Positions 1 to 8,234 of a DNA stretch of 31,837 bases are shown piece by piece. Origin of the DNA: a virus. The stretch covers positions 1 through 31,837 of IMG/VR virus record IMGVR_UViG_3300022752_000256; one strand, given 5' to 3'. The position numbers were made by a program, and so were the translations under genes. Under the pieces are notes generated by a model. It worked only from the letters and a program-made list of their open reading frames with translations. It had not been told where the DNA came from and made no database searches. How positions within the stretch are numbered: the first letter of the stretch is position 1; each line of letters starts with the position of its first letter.

Positions 1-6
1 TGACCG

Positions 7-20
7 CGCAGATTTCTGCG
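7..20. repeat. Short inverted repeat at left end of window
   Basis: CGCAGA, two bases, then TCTGCG form a perfect 6-bp inverted repeat just before the first gene. If the genome is circular or joined at cohesive ends, it lies between the HNH endonuclease gene and the terminase genes, where cos or terminase-binding sites are usually found. That role is inference; the repeat itself is seen directly. Confidence 0.4.
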
Positions 21-47
21 AAATTGAGATTGGGGGGTTTGTACCGA

Positions 48-446
48 ATGTCCGAATTAGAACTGTTTGAGATTTTGCGCAAAAGTTTTTTGCCTGATTT
101 GAAAAAGAGTGCTAAGCAATTTTCGCGCTTTGATTGCGAATCTGAATCCGCGAAGCTGCACATTGAACTTAAATGTCGCAGAACTCATTACGATGATTTA
201 CTAATTGAAAAGAAAAAGTTTGATGCCCTAGTTGAGCGAGCTGATCAAATCGGCTTTGCACCTTGCTACATCAACGCAACACCGCAGGGAATCTATGCGT
301 TCAATTTGCGTAAGGTTCAAATCACTTGGGAAAATCACTCAATGCCTGCAACAACAGATTTTGGCAATGCGCAGTTGGTTGAAAAAGCCGTTGGCTTTTT
401 ACCAATCGCGCAGGCGGTTCATCTACCGGGGGCGGTGGATTTATGA
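48..446 (+). CDS. PD-(D/E)XK-like nuclease/resolvase-like protein
   Basis: A protein of 132 residues. The segment D29...E40-L-K42 matches the Asp-x(n)-Glu-x-Lys catalytic pattern of PD-(D/E)XK nucleases, placed after an N-terminal helix as in small Holliday-junction-resolvase-like or restriction-type folds. I chose the ATG at 48 because a GGGGGG tract lies about 10 nt upstream; a TTG at 24 in the same frame lacks a ribosome binding site. It ends 9 nt before the small terminase gene, so it is probably the first gene of the packaging operon. Possible roles are trimming branched DNA before packaging or helping cos processing. The family assignment rests on the motif only; the exact substrate is unknown. 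Confidence 0.55.
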   Translation: MSELELFEILRKSFLPDLKKSAKQFSRFDCESESAKLHIELKCRRTHYDDLLIEKKKFDALVERADQIGFAPCYINATPQGIYAFNLRKVQITWENHSMPATTDFGNAQLVEKAVGFLPIAQAVHLPGAVDL

Positions 447-455
447 GAGGAACAA

Positions 456-923
456 ATGACAGCAGGCAGACCACCAAAGCCAGTAGAACAAAAGCGTAAG
501 AACGGCAATCCTGGTCAGCGCAAACTGCCTGATCTAAAGAATGTCATTGCGTTACCGCAGATTAAGAATCAGCCGCCAATTCATCTTTCTGATTCAGGGA
601 AAAAGATTTGGTTAGAGATTCGCGAACTTGCGCCTTGGGTTGCAAGCACCGATGGCAAGTTGCTTGTTGAACTTTGCGAAAAGATGGATAAGAAGTACGA
701 GCTAAAAGAGAAACTAGCTGCTACTGATTATGTGTTGTTCACCGATAAGGGTTATGCCTATGCAAACCCGTTGTTTGGAATGTTGAACACGGTTGAGAAT
801 GACATTGTTAAATTGCTTTCATTGCTTGGTTTAACACCTATTGATCGAAGCAAATTAGGGGTTGCTGAAGTAACAACAAAGGGCAAGTTAGCTCAGTTGT
901 TAGAGCAGCAAAAATCTAAGTGA
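456..923 (+). CDS. terS: Terminase small subunit (P27 family)
   Basis: 155 residues. The N-terminus carries the G-R-P-P-K-P ... N-G-N-P-G-Q-R-K-L-P signature typical of P27-type small terminase subunits. The rest is mainly helical, with a predicted helix-rich core (about residues 45-130) matching the DNA-binding and oligomerisation part of the family. Small terminase recognises phage DNA and hands it to the large subunit. It sits directly before terL, overlapping it by 4 nt, which is the usual arrangement and implies translational coupling. A ribosome binding site (GAGAGGAAC) precedes the ATG. Length fits the family. Confidence 0.93.
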   Translation: MTAGRPPKPVEQKRKNGNPGQRKLPDLKNVIALPQIKNQPPIHLSDSGKKIWLEIRELAPWVASTDGKLLVELCEKMDKKYELKEKLAATDYVLFTDKGYAYANPLFGMLNTVENDIVKLLSLLGLTPIDRSKLGVAEVTTKGKLAQLLEQQKSK

Positions 924-2443
924 CAAATTCTTGGCCCCCTAAATGGCTCACGCCGGTGCCGATTGAAGATCAAGAACGCGGCGATGGCGCACTCTATGCC
1001 AACTTCACCGAGGCAGTTTGCCGAGTAACTAAAGATTCAGTTGGCTCGCCTGCGGGCAAGCTGCTTGTCTTGCGCGATTGGCAAAAGCAATTGTTAAACC
1101 ACGCCCTTGCCCGCCGCGATGACGGGCGCTTTCGCCACCGCACCGCCCTAATTGGGATGTCGCGTAAGTCAGGCAAGTCTGCACTGGGCGCTTCAATTGG
1201 GTTAGCGGGTTTGACACTAGGCGGTCACGGTTCGGAAATTTATTCTTGCGCCGCCGATAAAGAACAGGCGCGAATTGTATTTGGCACCGCCAAGCGAATG
1301 ATTGAGATGGATGAAGAACTTTCATCTATGTTTACCCTTTACCGCGATGCGATTGAGTTCAAAGATAAGGGTTCGGTTTACCGAGTGCTTTCTGCTGAGG
1401 CTTATTCCAAAGAAGGTTTGAACCCTTCGCCTCTTGTTATCTTTGATGAAGTTCACGCCCAACCTAGTTGGGAATTGTGGAATGTGCTTTCACTCGCAGG
1501 TGGTGCGCGTGAGGATTCATTGCTTTTAGGAATCACAACCGCAGGCGTTAAGTCACAAAGCAACGGTCAAGATTCTCTTTGCTATTCGTTGTATCAATAC
1601 GGGCAACAAATTGTTAAAGAGGAAAAGAAAGATCAATCATTTTTCTTTGCTTGGTGGGAACCTGAGAAGGTTGAAGCTGATCACCGCATTGAAGAACTTT
1701 GGCATCAATCAAATCCCGGTCTTGGTGACATCACCGATTTAGATGAAATGCGTTCGGCAGTTTTGCGAACACCTGAAGCTGAGTTTAGAACCAAGCGCCT
1801 TAATTGTTTTGTGAATACTTCGGTTGCTTGGTTGCCAACAGGTGCTTGGGAAGCGTTAGCAGATGAAGATCGTTACCCCGAAATTGGCGAGGATGTAATT
1901 CTTTCCTTTGATGGTGCGTTTTCAAATGACTCAACCGCACTTGTTGCGTGGTTGCTTGGTGGTTCAAAGCCACACTTAATGGTTGTCGGTTTATGGGAAA
2001 GGCCAGATGATGCCGAACAAGATTGGCACATCCCCGTTGCCGAAGTCGAAGAAACAATCATCAGCACCTTCAGAGATGAAAGATTTAGTGTCCGAGAGAT
2101 CGTGTTTGACCCCGCCCGTTGGCAGCGAACTTTTATGGTCTTGGATGAGGAAGGGCTACCCGTTGTCAGCTATCCGAATTCTGCTGAACGAATGGTTCCC
2201 GCCACGCAAAAATTCTACGAAGCAGTTGTGAACCAATCGTTTACTCACGATGGCAATCCCGCACTTGCTAGACACATTGCAAACTGCGTGACAAAGCAAT
2301 CATCTCGCGGAGTTATGGTTGCCAAGGCAAGTTCACGCCGCAAGGTAGATGCTGCCGTTGCTTCAATTTTCGGATATGACCGTGCCACCCAACCGCTTGA
2401 ACCTGCAAAGCCGGTTGCCAAATTCTTTTCGATTCAGGTTTAG
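920..2443 (+). CDS. terL: Terminase large subunit
   Basis: 507 residues, start GTG overlapping the terS stop (GTGA). The ATPase domain shows a Walker A (S-R-K-S-G-K-S, residues 81-87), Walker B with catalytic glutamate (V-I-F-D-E, about 173-177) and a T-T-A-G coupling segment near 207. The C-terminal RNase H-like nuclease has acidic residues at D331 (S-F-D-G), D397 (F-D-P-A-R) and D477 (V-D-A-A). This is the Terminase_1/HK97-like motor that cuts concatemers and pumps DNA into proheads. Length and domain order are normal, and all key residues are present. The downstream 48-codon gene starts 9 nt after the stop. Confidence 0.97.
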   Translation: MTNSWPPKWLTPVPIEDQERGDGALYANFTEAVCRVTKDSVGSPAGKLLVLRDWQKQLLNHALARRDDGRFRHRTALIGMSRKSGKSALGASIGLAGLTLGGHGSEIYSCAADKEQARIVFGTAKRMIEMDEELSSMFTLYRDAIEFKDKGSVYRVLSAEAYSKEGLNPSPLVIFDEVHAQPSWELWNVLSLAGGAREDSLLLGITTAGVKSQSNGQDSLCYSLYQYGQQIVKEEKKDQSFFFAWWEPEKVEADHRIEELWHQSNPGLGDITDLDEMRSAVLRTPEAEFRTKRLNCFVNTSVAWLPTGAWEALADEDRYPEIGEDVILSFDGAFSNDSTALVAWLLGGSKPHLMVVGLWERPDDAEQDWHIPVAEVEETIISTFRDERFSVREIVFDPARWQRTFMVLDEEGLPVVSYPNSAERMVPATQKFYEAVVNQSFTHDGNPALARHIANCVTKQSSRGVMVAKASSRRKVDAAVASIFGYDRATQPLEPAKPVAKFFSIQV

Positions 2444-2452
2444 GAGATGAAA

Positions 2453-2599
2453 ATGAAATTGAATAAGATTGATTTCTCACTCATCGTTGAAGTTGTTGGC
2501 ATCAGCCTTGTTACTTCAGGGTTAGCAATGATTTCTTTGCCTGCCGCATTTATTGTTTTAGGTTCATTTCTAATATGGATTACAGAGAAGGCTAACTAA
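2453..2599 (+). CDS. Small single-span membrane protein between terL and portal
   Basis: 48 residues with one long hydrophobic stretch (about residues 9-42) containing a central Ser-Leu-Pro kink, and a short charged C-terminus. An AGGAG site lies 6 nt before the ATG at 2453; an ATG at 2447 is too close to it. The stop overlaps the portal start (TAATG), so the two are coupled. Comparable tiny membrane proteins (for example those grouped as DUF1056) occur between terminase and portal in other siphophages. I recall that pattern and could not check it. The function is unknown; anchoring head assembly at the membrane would be speculative. Confidence 0.7.
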   Translation: MKLNKIDFSLIVEVVGISLVTSGLAMISLPAAFIVLGSFLIWITEKAN

Positions 2600-3990
2600 T
2601 GAGTTTATCTAAGCGTTTAAGTGGGGCAAGCAATAAGCGAGCAATAAATTCTCAATATGTTGAGCCAATTATCCCTGGCCGCCCGCCAAGTCAATCAATG
2701 TCGGGTGTTGTCGTAGATGCTGATTCAGCTATCCGAATGGCAACAGTTTATTCTTGCGTTCGCTTGCTTTGCGATACCGTTTCATCGCTACCTGTTGGCG
2801 CTTATGTTCGCCGAGGTCGCAACCGTTTGCCTTACTCAGTTGTTTATGGCGAACAACCAACTTGGGTTTCAAAACCAAACCCTGAAACCACTCGCCTAGA
2901 ATTCTATGAGCAGATTGTTTCCTCATTCAAACTTGAGGGCAACGCTTACATTATGACCTTGCGCGATGATATGGGTGATATTCAAGAGCTTTGGGTTCTT
3001 GACCCACGCGATGTTCGCATTGAACGCCCAAATCCAAATGAACCTTTGGTTTATTATGTGAAGGCAAGAGATGCCCAAGGCATCTATGAGCAAAAATTAA
3101 GTGGCAAAGATGTTCTTCACATTCCTGAATTCCGTTTGCCGGGTCAGCGTTACGGTCTAAGCCCAATCGCCGCCTGCCGAACCACAATTGGTTCAGCTAT
3201 GGCTGCTGATACCTATGCTGCCTCATATTTCGGCAATGCTGCCAACCCCGGCGGTGTTATTGAAGTTCCCGGTGACTTAACCGAAGAACAGGCATCAGAT
3301 ATTGGGCGCGATTGGAATATCACTCACACAGGCCCTTATCGTGCGGGCAAGATTGGCATCCTTTCGGGCGGTGCGCAGTTCAAACCGCTGCAAATTAACG
3401 CCCAAGATGCACAATTATTGGACACTCGCCGTTTCTCAGTTGAGGAAATTGCTCGCATTTTCCGCGTTCCGCTTAGCCTTTTAGGTCATCCTGTTGCCGG
3501 TGCGATGTCATTTGCCTCAGTTGAAGCGCAGAATCTTTCATTTGTTCAGCACTCATTGCGCCCAATCTTGGAGCGAATTGAGCAAGCACTATCAACTTTG
3601 TTGCCTGAACCTGATGGTTTCATTCGATTTAACCTTGATGCGCTACTTCGTGGCACAACTCTTGAGCGTTATGATGCTTACACAAAGGGATTGCGTGAAG
3701 GTTTCTTGAGCTTAAACGATGTTCGCAGCATTGAGGATTTATCACCTGTTGAGTCAGGTGATCAGTACCGAGTGCCGCTACAAAACATTGATGCCGCCGA
3801 TGCCAAGGATGTTGGATTGAAGTTGCGAGCAGAAATTGCGGCGAACTTGATTCAAGTTGGCTTTGACCCATCCGCAGTTGCGATGGCAGTTGGCTTGCCT
3901 GATATGAAGCACACAGGTTTGCCTTCATCTCAGCTACAACAGATTTCAAGCATTGACCCTGCTGACCCATCATCGGCATATCCTGTCTAA
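2599..3990 (+). CDS. Portal protein (HK97 family)
   Basis: 463 residues, normal for HK97-type portals. The early segment around residues 44-70 (A-T-V-Y-S-C-V-R-L-L-C-D-T-V-S-S-L-P) is the classic portal signature. It is followed by a conserved W-V-L-D-P-R-D-V region and by the G-A-M-S-F-A-S-V-E segment with a long stem helix near 300. The protein forms the dodecameric ring at the capsid vertex through which DNA passes, and it nucleates prohead assembly. It overlaps the upstream small gene by 1 nt and the downstream protease gene by 1 nt (TAATG), so the block is tightly coupled. Confidence 0.96.
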   Translation: MSLSKRLSGASNKRAINSQYVEPIIPGRPPSQSMSGVVVDADSAIRMATVYSCVRLLCDTVSSLPVGAYVRRGRNRLPYSVVYGEQPTWVSKPNPETTRLEFYEQIVSSFKLEGNAYIMTLRDDMGDIQELWVLDPRDVRIERPNPNEPLVYYVKARDAQGIYEQKLSGKDVLHIPEFRLPGQRYGLSPIAACRTTIGSAMAADTYAASYFGNAANPGGVIEVPGDLTEEQASDIGRDWNITHTGPYRAGKIGILSGGAQFKPLQINAQDAQLLDTRRFSVEEIARIFRVPLSLLGHPVAGAMSFASVEAQNLSFVQHSLRPILERIEQALSTLLPEPDGFIRFNLDALLRGTTLERYDAYTKGLREGFLSLNDVRSIEDLSPVESGDQYRVPLQNIDAADAKDVGLKLRAEIAANLIQVGFDPSAVAMAVGLPDMKHTGLPSSQLQQISSIDPADPSSAYPV

Positions 3991-5894
3991 TGCCGTATTA
4001 CATTTCAGACAAAGAGAGCGATTGCGCAGGTTGGGCAACCGTTAAAAAGAATCCTGATGGTTCATTTGAAACTATTGGGTGCCACGATTCAAAGCAAGGC
4101 GCAGTTGATCAAATGGTTGCGGTTTCACTTGCCGAAGGAATTGAACCAATGGGCGAAGTTCGAGCAGTTGATTTAAGTGTTCCATCATTTATTCGTGAAA
4201 ATGCCAAGCGCGGTTTGAAATACCTTGATGAAGGTTTCGGTGGCGATGGTTTAACTGATGGCACAAAGCGAGAAGCGCGTGAATTAGCTGCCGGGCGTGT
4301 AACTGAAAACAAAGTTCGCAAAATGGCACCTTGGTTTGCTCGCCATAAAGTTGATGGGCAAGCGCCAAAGAATAATGACCCTTCAAATGCCCAATATCCT
4401 GGCGCGGGTTTAGTTGCTTGGTTACTTTGGGGTGGAGATTCTAATTTTAGCGATGCAACTCAGAATTGGGCACAACGCAAGATTGATGCTTTTGATGCTG
4501 AGCAAACTCGCAAGCGCGATTCAAACACCGTTGTTATTGTTGATGTGGATGGAACCGTGCTAAATGGCAGCGAGGGAATTCAAAAAAACATTGATTTTGT
4601 CAATGAACTTGGAAAAACAGATTTCATTCACATTGTCACAGGTCGCTTAGAATCTGATCGTGAAAAAACTGCCAATGATTTACACGCAGCAGGTTTGGTT
4701 TACAACGCCTTAACTTTGAACGATACAGATATGGCAAGCCCTGAATACAAAAAAGCAACAGCCGAGGAAATCCTCAAGACAAAAGAAATAAAGTTGGCAA
4801 TTGATAACGGGGAAAGTGCAAGGGCTGCTTATCAATCCCTTGGAATTAAAACAATGAATCCATCAAGCATTTCCGCAAGTGCTAATTCAAGGAGTAAAAT
4901 GAAAAAGATCGAGCGCCGCACCTTCACAGTTCGCGATGTTGAAGCAAGACAAGCAACCGATGGCACAATGCGCCTTTCTGGTTATGCCGCAGTTTTTAAT
5001 GAGGCAAGTGTTCCTCTACCATTCATTGAAACAATCGCCCCTGGCGCATTTCGCAAAACTTTAAGTGAAACCCCTGATGTAAGGTTGTTGATAAACCACG
5101 AAGGGTTGCCGGTGGCTAGAACCAAGAATGGCACCTTAACCCTTACCGAAGATGATCGCGGGTTGTATATGGATGCAATTATTGCCGATACAACTGAAGG
5201 TCGCGACCTTTACAAATTAGTTGAGCGTGGCGATGTTGATCAAATGAGTTTCGCCTTCCGCGTTATTCGTCAAAAATACAATGAAGATCGTTCGCAGCGA
5301 ACACTTACAGAACTTTCATTGGCAGATGGCGATGTATCGGTTGTAACCTATCCTGCCTATCCAACTACCTCAGTTGAGGCTCGTGAGGCGCTACGCAAAG
5401 CAATTGATGCAGTTAAAGAAGGCCGTGAAGTTACAGGCGAATCTTTGATTGTTTTGAAAACAATTTTTGATGACCTTTCTGAAGGTCACGATTACATAAT
5501 GAAAGCCGTTGAAATGATGGCAATAATGACAGGCGAAACTATGATGCCAAATGATCCTATGAGCGATTATTCAAGTCGTGAAGCAGTTGGTGATTTTGTG
5601 CGCTGGAACGCATCAGGTGGCATTGCTCGCGGTAAGATTGAGAAGATTCAAACAACAGGCGAGATCAATGTGCCAAATTCTAGTTTTTCAATTATGGCTG
5701 AAGAAGGTGACCCCGCAGTTTTGATTCGTGTTTACGAAGAAATCCGCGATGGTTATCGCCCAACAGATACTCTTGTTGGTCATAAAATGAGCGAACTAAC
5801 ACAGATTGACCCGCTGCCTGAACCATCACCTGAACAGGCAGCTCGCAAAATCTCACTTCGCCTTGCTAAGGCAATTGTAAACAACACAAAATAA
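3990..5894 (+). CDS. Prohead maturation protease fused to N-terminal phage domain and HAD-like phosphatase domain
   Basis: 634 residues, about three times a usual HK97 protease. Residues 1-60 resemble a short domain I associate with other phage head proteins (Y-Y-I-S ... C-A-G-W-A-V-type start, C-H-D-S-K). Residues 65-170 form a helical G-A-G-L-V-A-W-L-L-W-G-G-D domain. Residues 179-290 look like a HAD phosphatase: D185-x-D187-G-T, T217 in H-I-V-T-G-R, lysines 254/255, and D272-N. Residues 305-465 are the U35-type protease with H370, S420 and an acidic D448 before V-S-V-V. Residues 530-605 resemble a small Tudor/SH3-like domain (G-D-F-V-R-W-N ... V-G-H-K). The protease should process capsid delta domains in the prohead. 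The phosphatase role is unknown. Confidence 0.9.
   Translation: MPYYISDKESDCAGWATVKKNPDGSFETIGCHDSKQGAVDQMVAVSLAEGIEPMGEVRAVDLSVPSFIRENAKRGLKYLDEGFGGDGLTDGTKREARELAAGRVTENKVRKMAPWFARHKVDGQAPKNNDPSNAQYPGAGLVAWLLWGGDSNFSDATQNWAQRKIDAFDAEQTRKRDSNTVVIVDVDGTVLNGSEGIQKNIDFVNELGKTDFIHIVTGRLESDREKTANDLHAAGLVYNALTLNDTDMASPEYKKATAEEILKTKEIKLAIDNGESARAAYQSLGIKTMNPSSISASANSRSKMKKIERRTFTVRDVEARQATDGTMRLSGYAAVFNEASVPLPFIETIAPGAFRKTLSETPDVRLLINHEGLPVARTKNGTLTLTEDDRGLYMDAIIADTTEGRDLYKLVERGDVDQMSFAFRVIRQKYNEDRSQRTLTELSLADGDVSVVTYPAYPTTSVEAREALRKAIDAVKEGREVTGESLIVLKTIFDDLSEGHDYIMKAVEMMAIMTGETMMPNDPMSDYSSREAVGDFVRWNASGGIARGKIEKIQTTGEINVPNSSFSIMAEEGDPAVLIRVYEEIRDGYRPTDTLVGHKMSELTQIDPLPEPSPEQAARKISLRLAKAIVNNTK
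4889..4901 (+). promoter_or_regulatory. Internal ribosome binding site and in-frame ATG inside the protease gene
   Basis: AAGGAG, 4 nt, then ATG at 4899. The ATG is codon 304 of the 634-codon gene, exactly in frame and right before the protease domain begins. Translation from it would give a free 331-residue protease without the N-terminal and HAD-like domains. The site looks as good as the ribosome binding sites of separate genes in this genome. Use of the site is inference. Confidence 0.6.
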
Positions 5895-5898
5895 GTTT

Positions 5899-5916
5899 CT
5901 GCTAAACAATTAGCAG
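5899..5916 (+). promoter_or_regulatory. Hairpin in the leader of the major capsid gene
   Basis: CTGCTAA, loop ACAA, TTAGCAG: a perfect 7-bp stem with a tetraloop, starting 5 nt after the protease stop. No T-run follows, so it is unlikely to terminate. In the 113-nt gene-free leader before the capsid gene it may protect the 5' end of processed capsid mRNA or act as a cleavage site. No clear promoter was seen in the rest of this leader. Confidence 0.5.
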
Positions 5917-6007
5917 ATGAAGTCGGAGCGACCTCACACCCTCAAAGCGCCGTGAAACCATCGCCACCACCTCAAAATTTCCAACAAACTCATAAGGAGC
6001 AAAACAA

Positions 6008-7351
6008 ATGTCATTTCTTGACAAAGTAATTGAGCGCCGTGATGCAGTTAAGGCTGAACTAGATGCAGTTCTTGAAGCGGTTGCCGCTGAAGAACGCACA
6101 GACTTAACCGCCGAGGAAACCGAAAAGGTTGATGCCTTGGTTGAAGAATCACGCTCACTAGATTCAAAGATTGAAAAATTCAATGCACAAGCAGTTGCAG
6201 ATGCAAAGGCATCTGAGGTTCGTGCTTCAGTTGCAGCAGTTGTTACACCTAAGGGTGGCGCAGTTGTTACACGCGAAGCTCGCACATACTCACCTGAGGC
6301 TGATGCTTCATTCGTTAAGGATGCTCTAGCAGCATCAACACGCAATGACTTCGCAGCCAATGAGCGCCTTGCTCGCCATATGCGCGAAGAATCAATCGAG
6401 CGCCGCGATGTCGGAACAGCTCAGTTTGATGGTCTAACAATTCCACAATACCTTGTTGATCTAGCAGCACCACTTGCTCGCGCAGGCCGCCCAACAGCGG
6501 ATTTCGCAACAAGCAAGCACACTCTGCCAGCAGCCGGAATGACCCTGAATATCAGCCGTATGACCACCGGGACTTCAACAGCCGTTCAGGTTACACAGAA
6601 TGATGCAGTTTCAGAAACAGATGCAGATGACACACTATTGACAATCAATGTGCGCACAATTGCAGGTCAGCAAGATATTTCAAAGCAGGCTATCGAGCGC
6701 GGAACAGGCATTGATTCATTCATCGTTGCCGATCTAATCCGTTCTTGGCACACAACACTTAACTCACAGATTCTTAACGGTGCAGGTACAGCAGGCACAA
6801 TCAAGGGAATCCGCAATTCAGGTGGAAATGCCATTACATTCACAGCAACAACACCAACAGTTGCGTTGCTATATCCAAAACTAGCTGATGCAATTGCGCA
6901 ATGTCAGGCAAATACATTCACATCACCAACTCACTTCATTATGCACCCACGCCGCCTTGCTTTCTTAATGGCAGGCGTAGATGGTTCAAACCGCCCATTA
7001 GTAGTTCCTCAAGCTAATGGCGCAATGAACGCAGTTGGCGTTGGCACTGGCAATTCTCAGTACGGCAACAGCGGCTATCAGATGCTTGGACTTCCAATCA
7101 TCACAGATGCTTCAGTTGGTACAACTTATGGCGCTGCAACAAACCAAGATGAAATCTATTGCGTTGCTGCACCTGAAATGCACCTTTGGGAACAACCTGG
7201 CTCACCATTCGCATTGTCATTCGATGCTACTGGCGCAGGCAATCTCACAGTTAAGTCAGTTGTTTACGGCTACGCAGCGTTTTCTGCTGAGCGTTACGCA
7301 CTTGCTGCTTCGATCATTTCGGGCACAGGTTTAGTGGCACCAACCTTCTAA
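6008..7351 (+). CDS. Major capsid protein with N-terminal delta domain (HK97 fold)
   Basis: 447 residues. Residues 1-70 are a charged coiled coil (E-R-R-D-A-V-K-A-E-L and repeats of Glu, Lys and Ala), the scaffolding delta domain normally removed by the upstream protease. A low-complexity linker follows to about residue 130. The rest matches the HK97 capsid family: a substrate-like A-D-F-A-T-S-K-H-T-L-P segment, T-I-A-G-Q-Q-D-I-S-K-Q-A, the L-I-R-S-W-H-T-T-L-N-S-Q-I-L-N-G-A-G spine helix region, and a conserved C-terminal V-K-S-V-V-Y-G-Y. The strong site AAGGAG precedes the ATG. The gene has its own leader and is followed by a large hairpin, consistent with separate high expression. Confidence 0.95.
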   Translation: MSFLDKVIERRDAVKAELDAVLEAVAAEERTDLTAEETEKVDALVEESRSLDSKIEKFNAQAVADAKASEVRASVAAVVTPKGGAVVTREARTYSPEADASFVKDALAASTRNDFAANERLARHMREESIERRDVGTAQFDGLTIPQYLVDLAAPLARAGRPTADFATSKHTLPAAGMTLNISRMTTGTSTAVQVTQNDAVSETDADDTLLTINVRTIAGQQDISKQAIERGTGIDSFIVADLIRSWHTTLNSQILNGAGTAGTIKGIRNSGGNAITFTATTPTVALLYPKLADAIAQCQANTFTSPTHFIMHPRRLAFLMAGVDGSNRPLVVPQANGAMNAVGVGTGNSQYGNSGYQMLGLPIITDASVGTTYGAATNQDEIYCVAAPEMHLWEQPGSPFALSFDATGAGNLTVKSVVYGYAAFSAERYALAASIISGTGLVAPTF

Positions 7352-7369
7352 TCTGAAGGTTTCTTGATT

Positions 7370-7411
7370 GTGTTGAGAGGGTAAGACTCCCCCGACTTAC
7401 CCTCTCAACAC
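7370..7411 (+). terminator. Strong hairpin after the major capsid gene
   Basis: A perfect 16-bp stem (7370-7385 with 7396-7411) and a 10-nt loop rich in C. No run of T follows, so it may be a partial terminator or an mRNA stabiliser rather than a classical rho-independent terminator. It lies 18 nt past the capsid stop, where phages often place an expression control that favours capsid mRNA. Confidence 0.75.
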
Positions 7412-7437
7412 TTCCCAACACAGATTCGGGGGAATCT

Positions 7438-8121
7438 ATGAAGTCAGCTCACAAAGTTTCAATCGGTAGTTGCGACCCTGGCACCGTCAATGGTGCCTTT
7501 GCTTATCGCCTTATTCAATTAGCGCAAGCAAGGTCAGCAAGACTTGGCCCATTTGTTCGGGTTAAAGGTTCAGGGTTATTATCAAAACAACGCAACCGCG
7601 TTGTAAAGCAATTCTTAGATGGCACAAAGTCTGATTGGTTATTGCTAATTGATAGTGATGAACAATTGACATTGGAAGCATTTGATAAGTTGCTTGAAAC
7701 TGCTCACGATAAAGAACGCCCTGTCGTGGCAGGTTTAGTTTTTGCAGGATTTGGAATTGAAGGCGCACCGTATCCAAAACCGGTGCCTGCTATCTTCCAA
7801 GATGCACCCGAAGGTTTTTTGCCTTTGTATAAGTACGATAAAGATTCAGTTTTTGAAATTGATGCTGCGGGAACAGGTTGCTTACTTATCCATCGCAGCG
7901 TGTTAGAAAAAATGCGCGAAACCGCAGATAAAAACCAAGGCACGGATTGGTGTTGGTTTTGGGATGGCCCTATTGATGGCAATTGGATTGGTGAAGATTT
8001 ACTTTTCTGCCGTAGAATTAGGGCGCTAGGTTTTCCAATTTATGTAAACACAGGCGCAATTTTGCCGCATCAAAAGTCTTATTGGTTAGATGAACGGCAC
8101 CATCAATTATGGAAAGATTGA
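7438..8121 (+). CDS. Glycosyltransferase-like protein (GT-A fold), head region
   Basis: 227 residues. L-L-L-I-D-S-D-E (D72-x-D74) is a GT-A type DxD motif for metal and nucleotide-sugar binding. A later G-E-D-L-L-F-C-R-R segment and a C-terminal I-L-P-H-Q-K motif resemble the acidic base and metal-binding histidine regions of family 2-like transferases. A GGGGGA site precedes the ATG. Its position between capsid and head-tail adaptor genes suggests a virion component may be glycosylated, but cell-surface targets are possible. No signal peptide or membrane span is present, so it acts in the cytoplasm. Family assignment is fairly safe; substrate unknown. Confidence 0.78.
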   Translation: MKSAHKVSIGSCDPGTVNGAFAYRLIQLAQARSARLGPFVRVKGSGLLSKQRNRVVKQFLDGTKSDWLLLIDSDEQLTLEAFDKLLETAHDKERPVVAGLVFAGFGIEGAPYPKPVPAIFQDAPEGFLPLYKYDKDSVFEIDAAGTGCLLIHRSVLEKMRETADKNQGTDWCWFWDGPIDGNWIGEDLLFCRRIRALGFPIYVNTGAILPHQKSYWLDERHHQLWKD

Positions 8122-8234
8122 AAAGAATTTTGCGATTAGCTCGCAAGCCAAAAGAAACCGCAACGGCTGCCCCTGATTTAGAAAGGGCGATGCTGCCTAA
8201 AGCAGAAAAGAGAATCATTCGTGGCAATAACTAA
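8109..8234 (+). CDS. Small basic protein of 41 residues
   Basis: Starts 13 nt inside the end of the glycosyltransferase gene and overlaps the next gene's start by 14 nt, filling the gap between them completely. The sequence is rich in Lys and Arg at both ends (M-E-R-L-K-R-I-L-R) with an Ala/Pro-rich middle. No good ribosome binding site is visible, so it would depend on coupling with the upstream gene. It could be a minor head protein or simply a leader that keeps ribosomes on the mRNA. I do not recognise a family. Confidence 0.45.
   Translation: MERLKRILRLARKPKETATAAPDLERAMLPKAEKRIIRGNN

Noticed and set aside
24-47. Upstream TTG start of the first gene
   Set aside because: No ribosome binding site upstream; the GGGGGG tract fits the ATG at 48 better.
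3629-3979. Antisense open frame of 116 codons under the portal gene
   Set aside because: No ribosome binding site, low-complexity Gln/His-rich product, and it lies fully inside a conserved gene.
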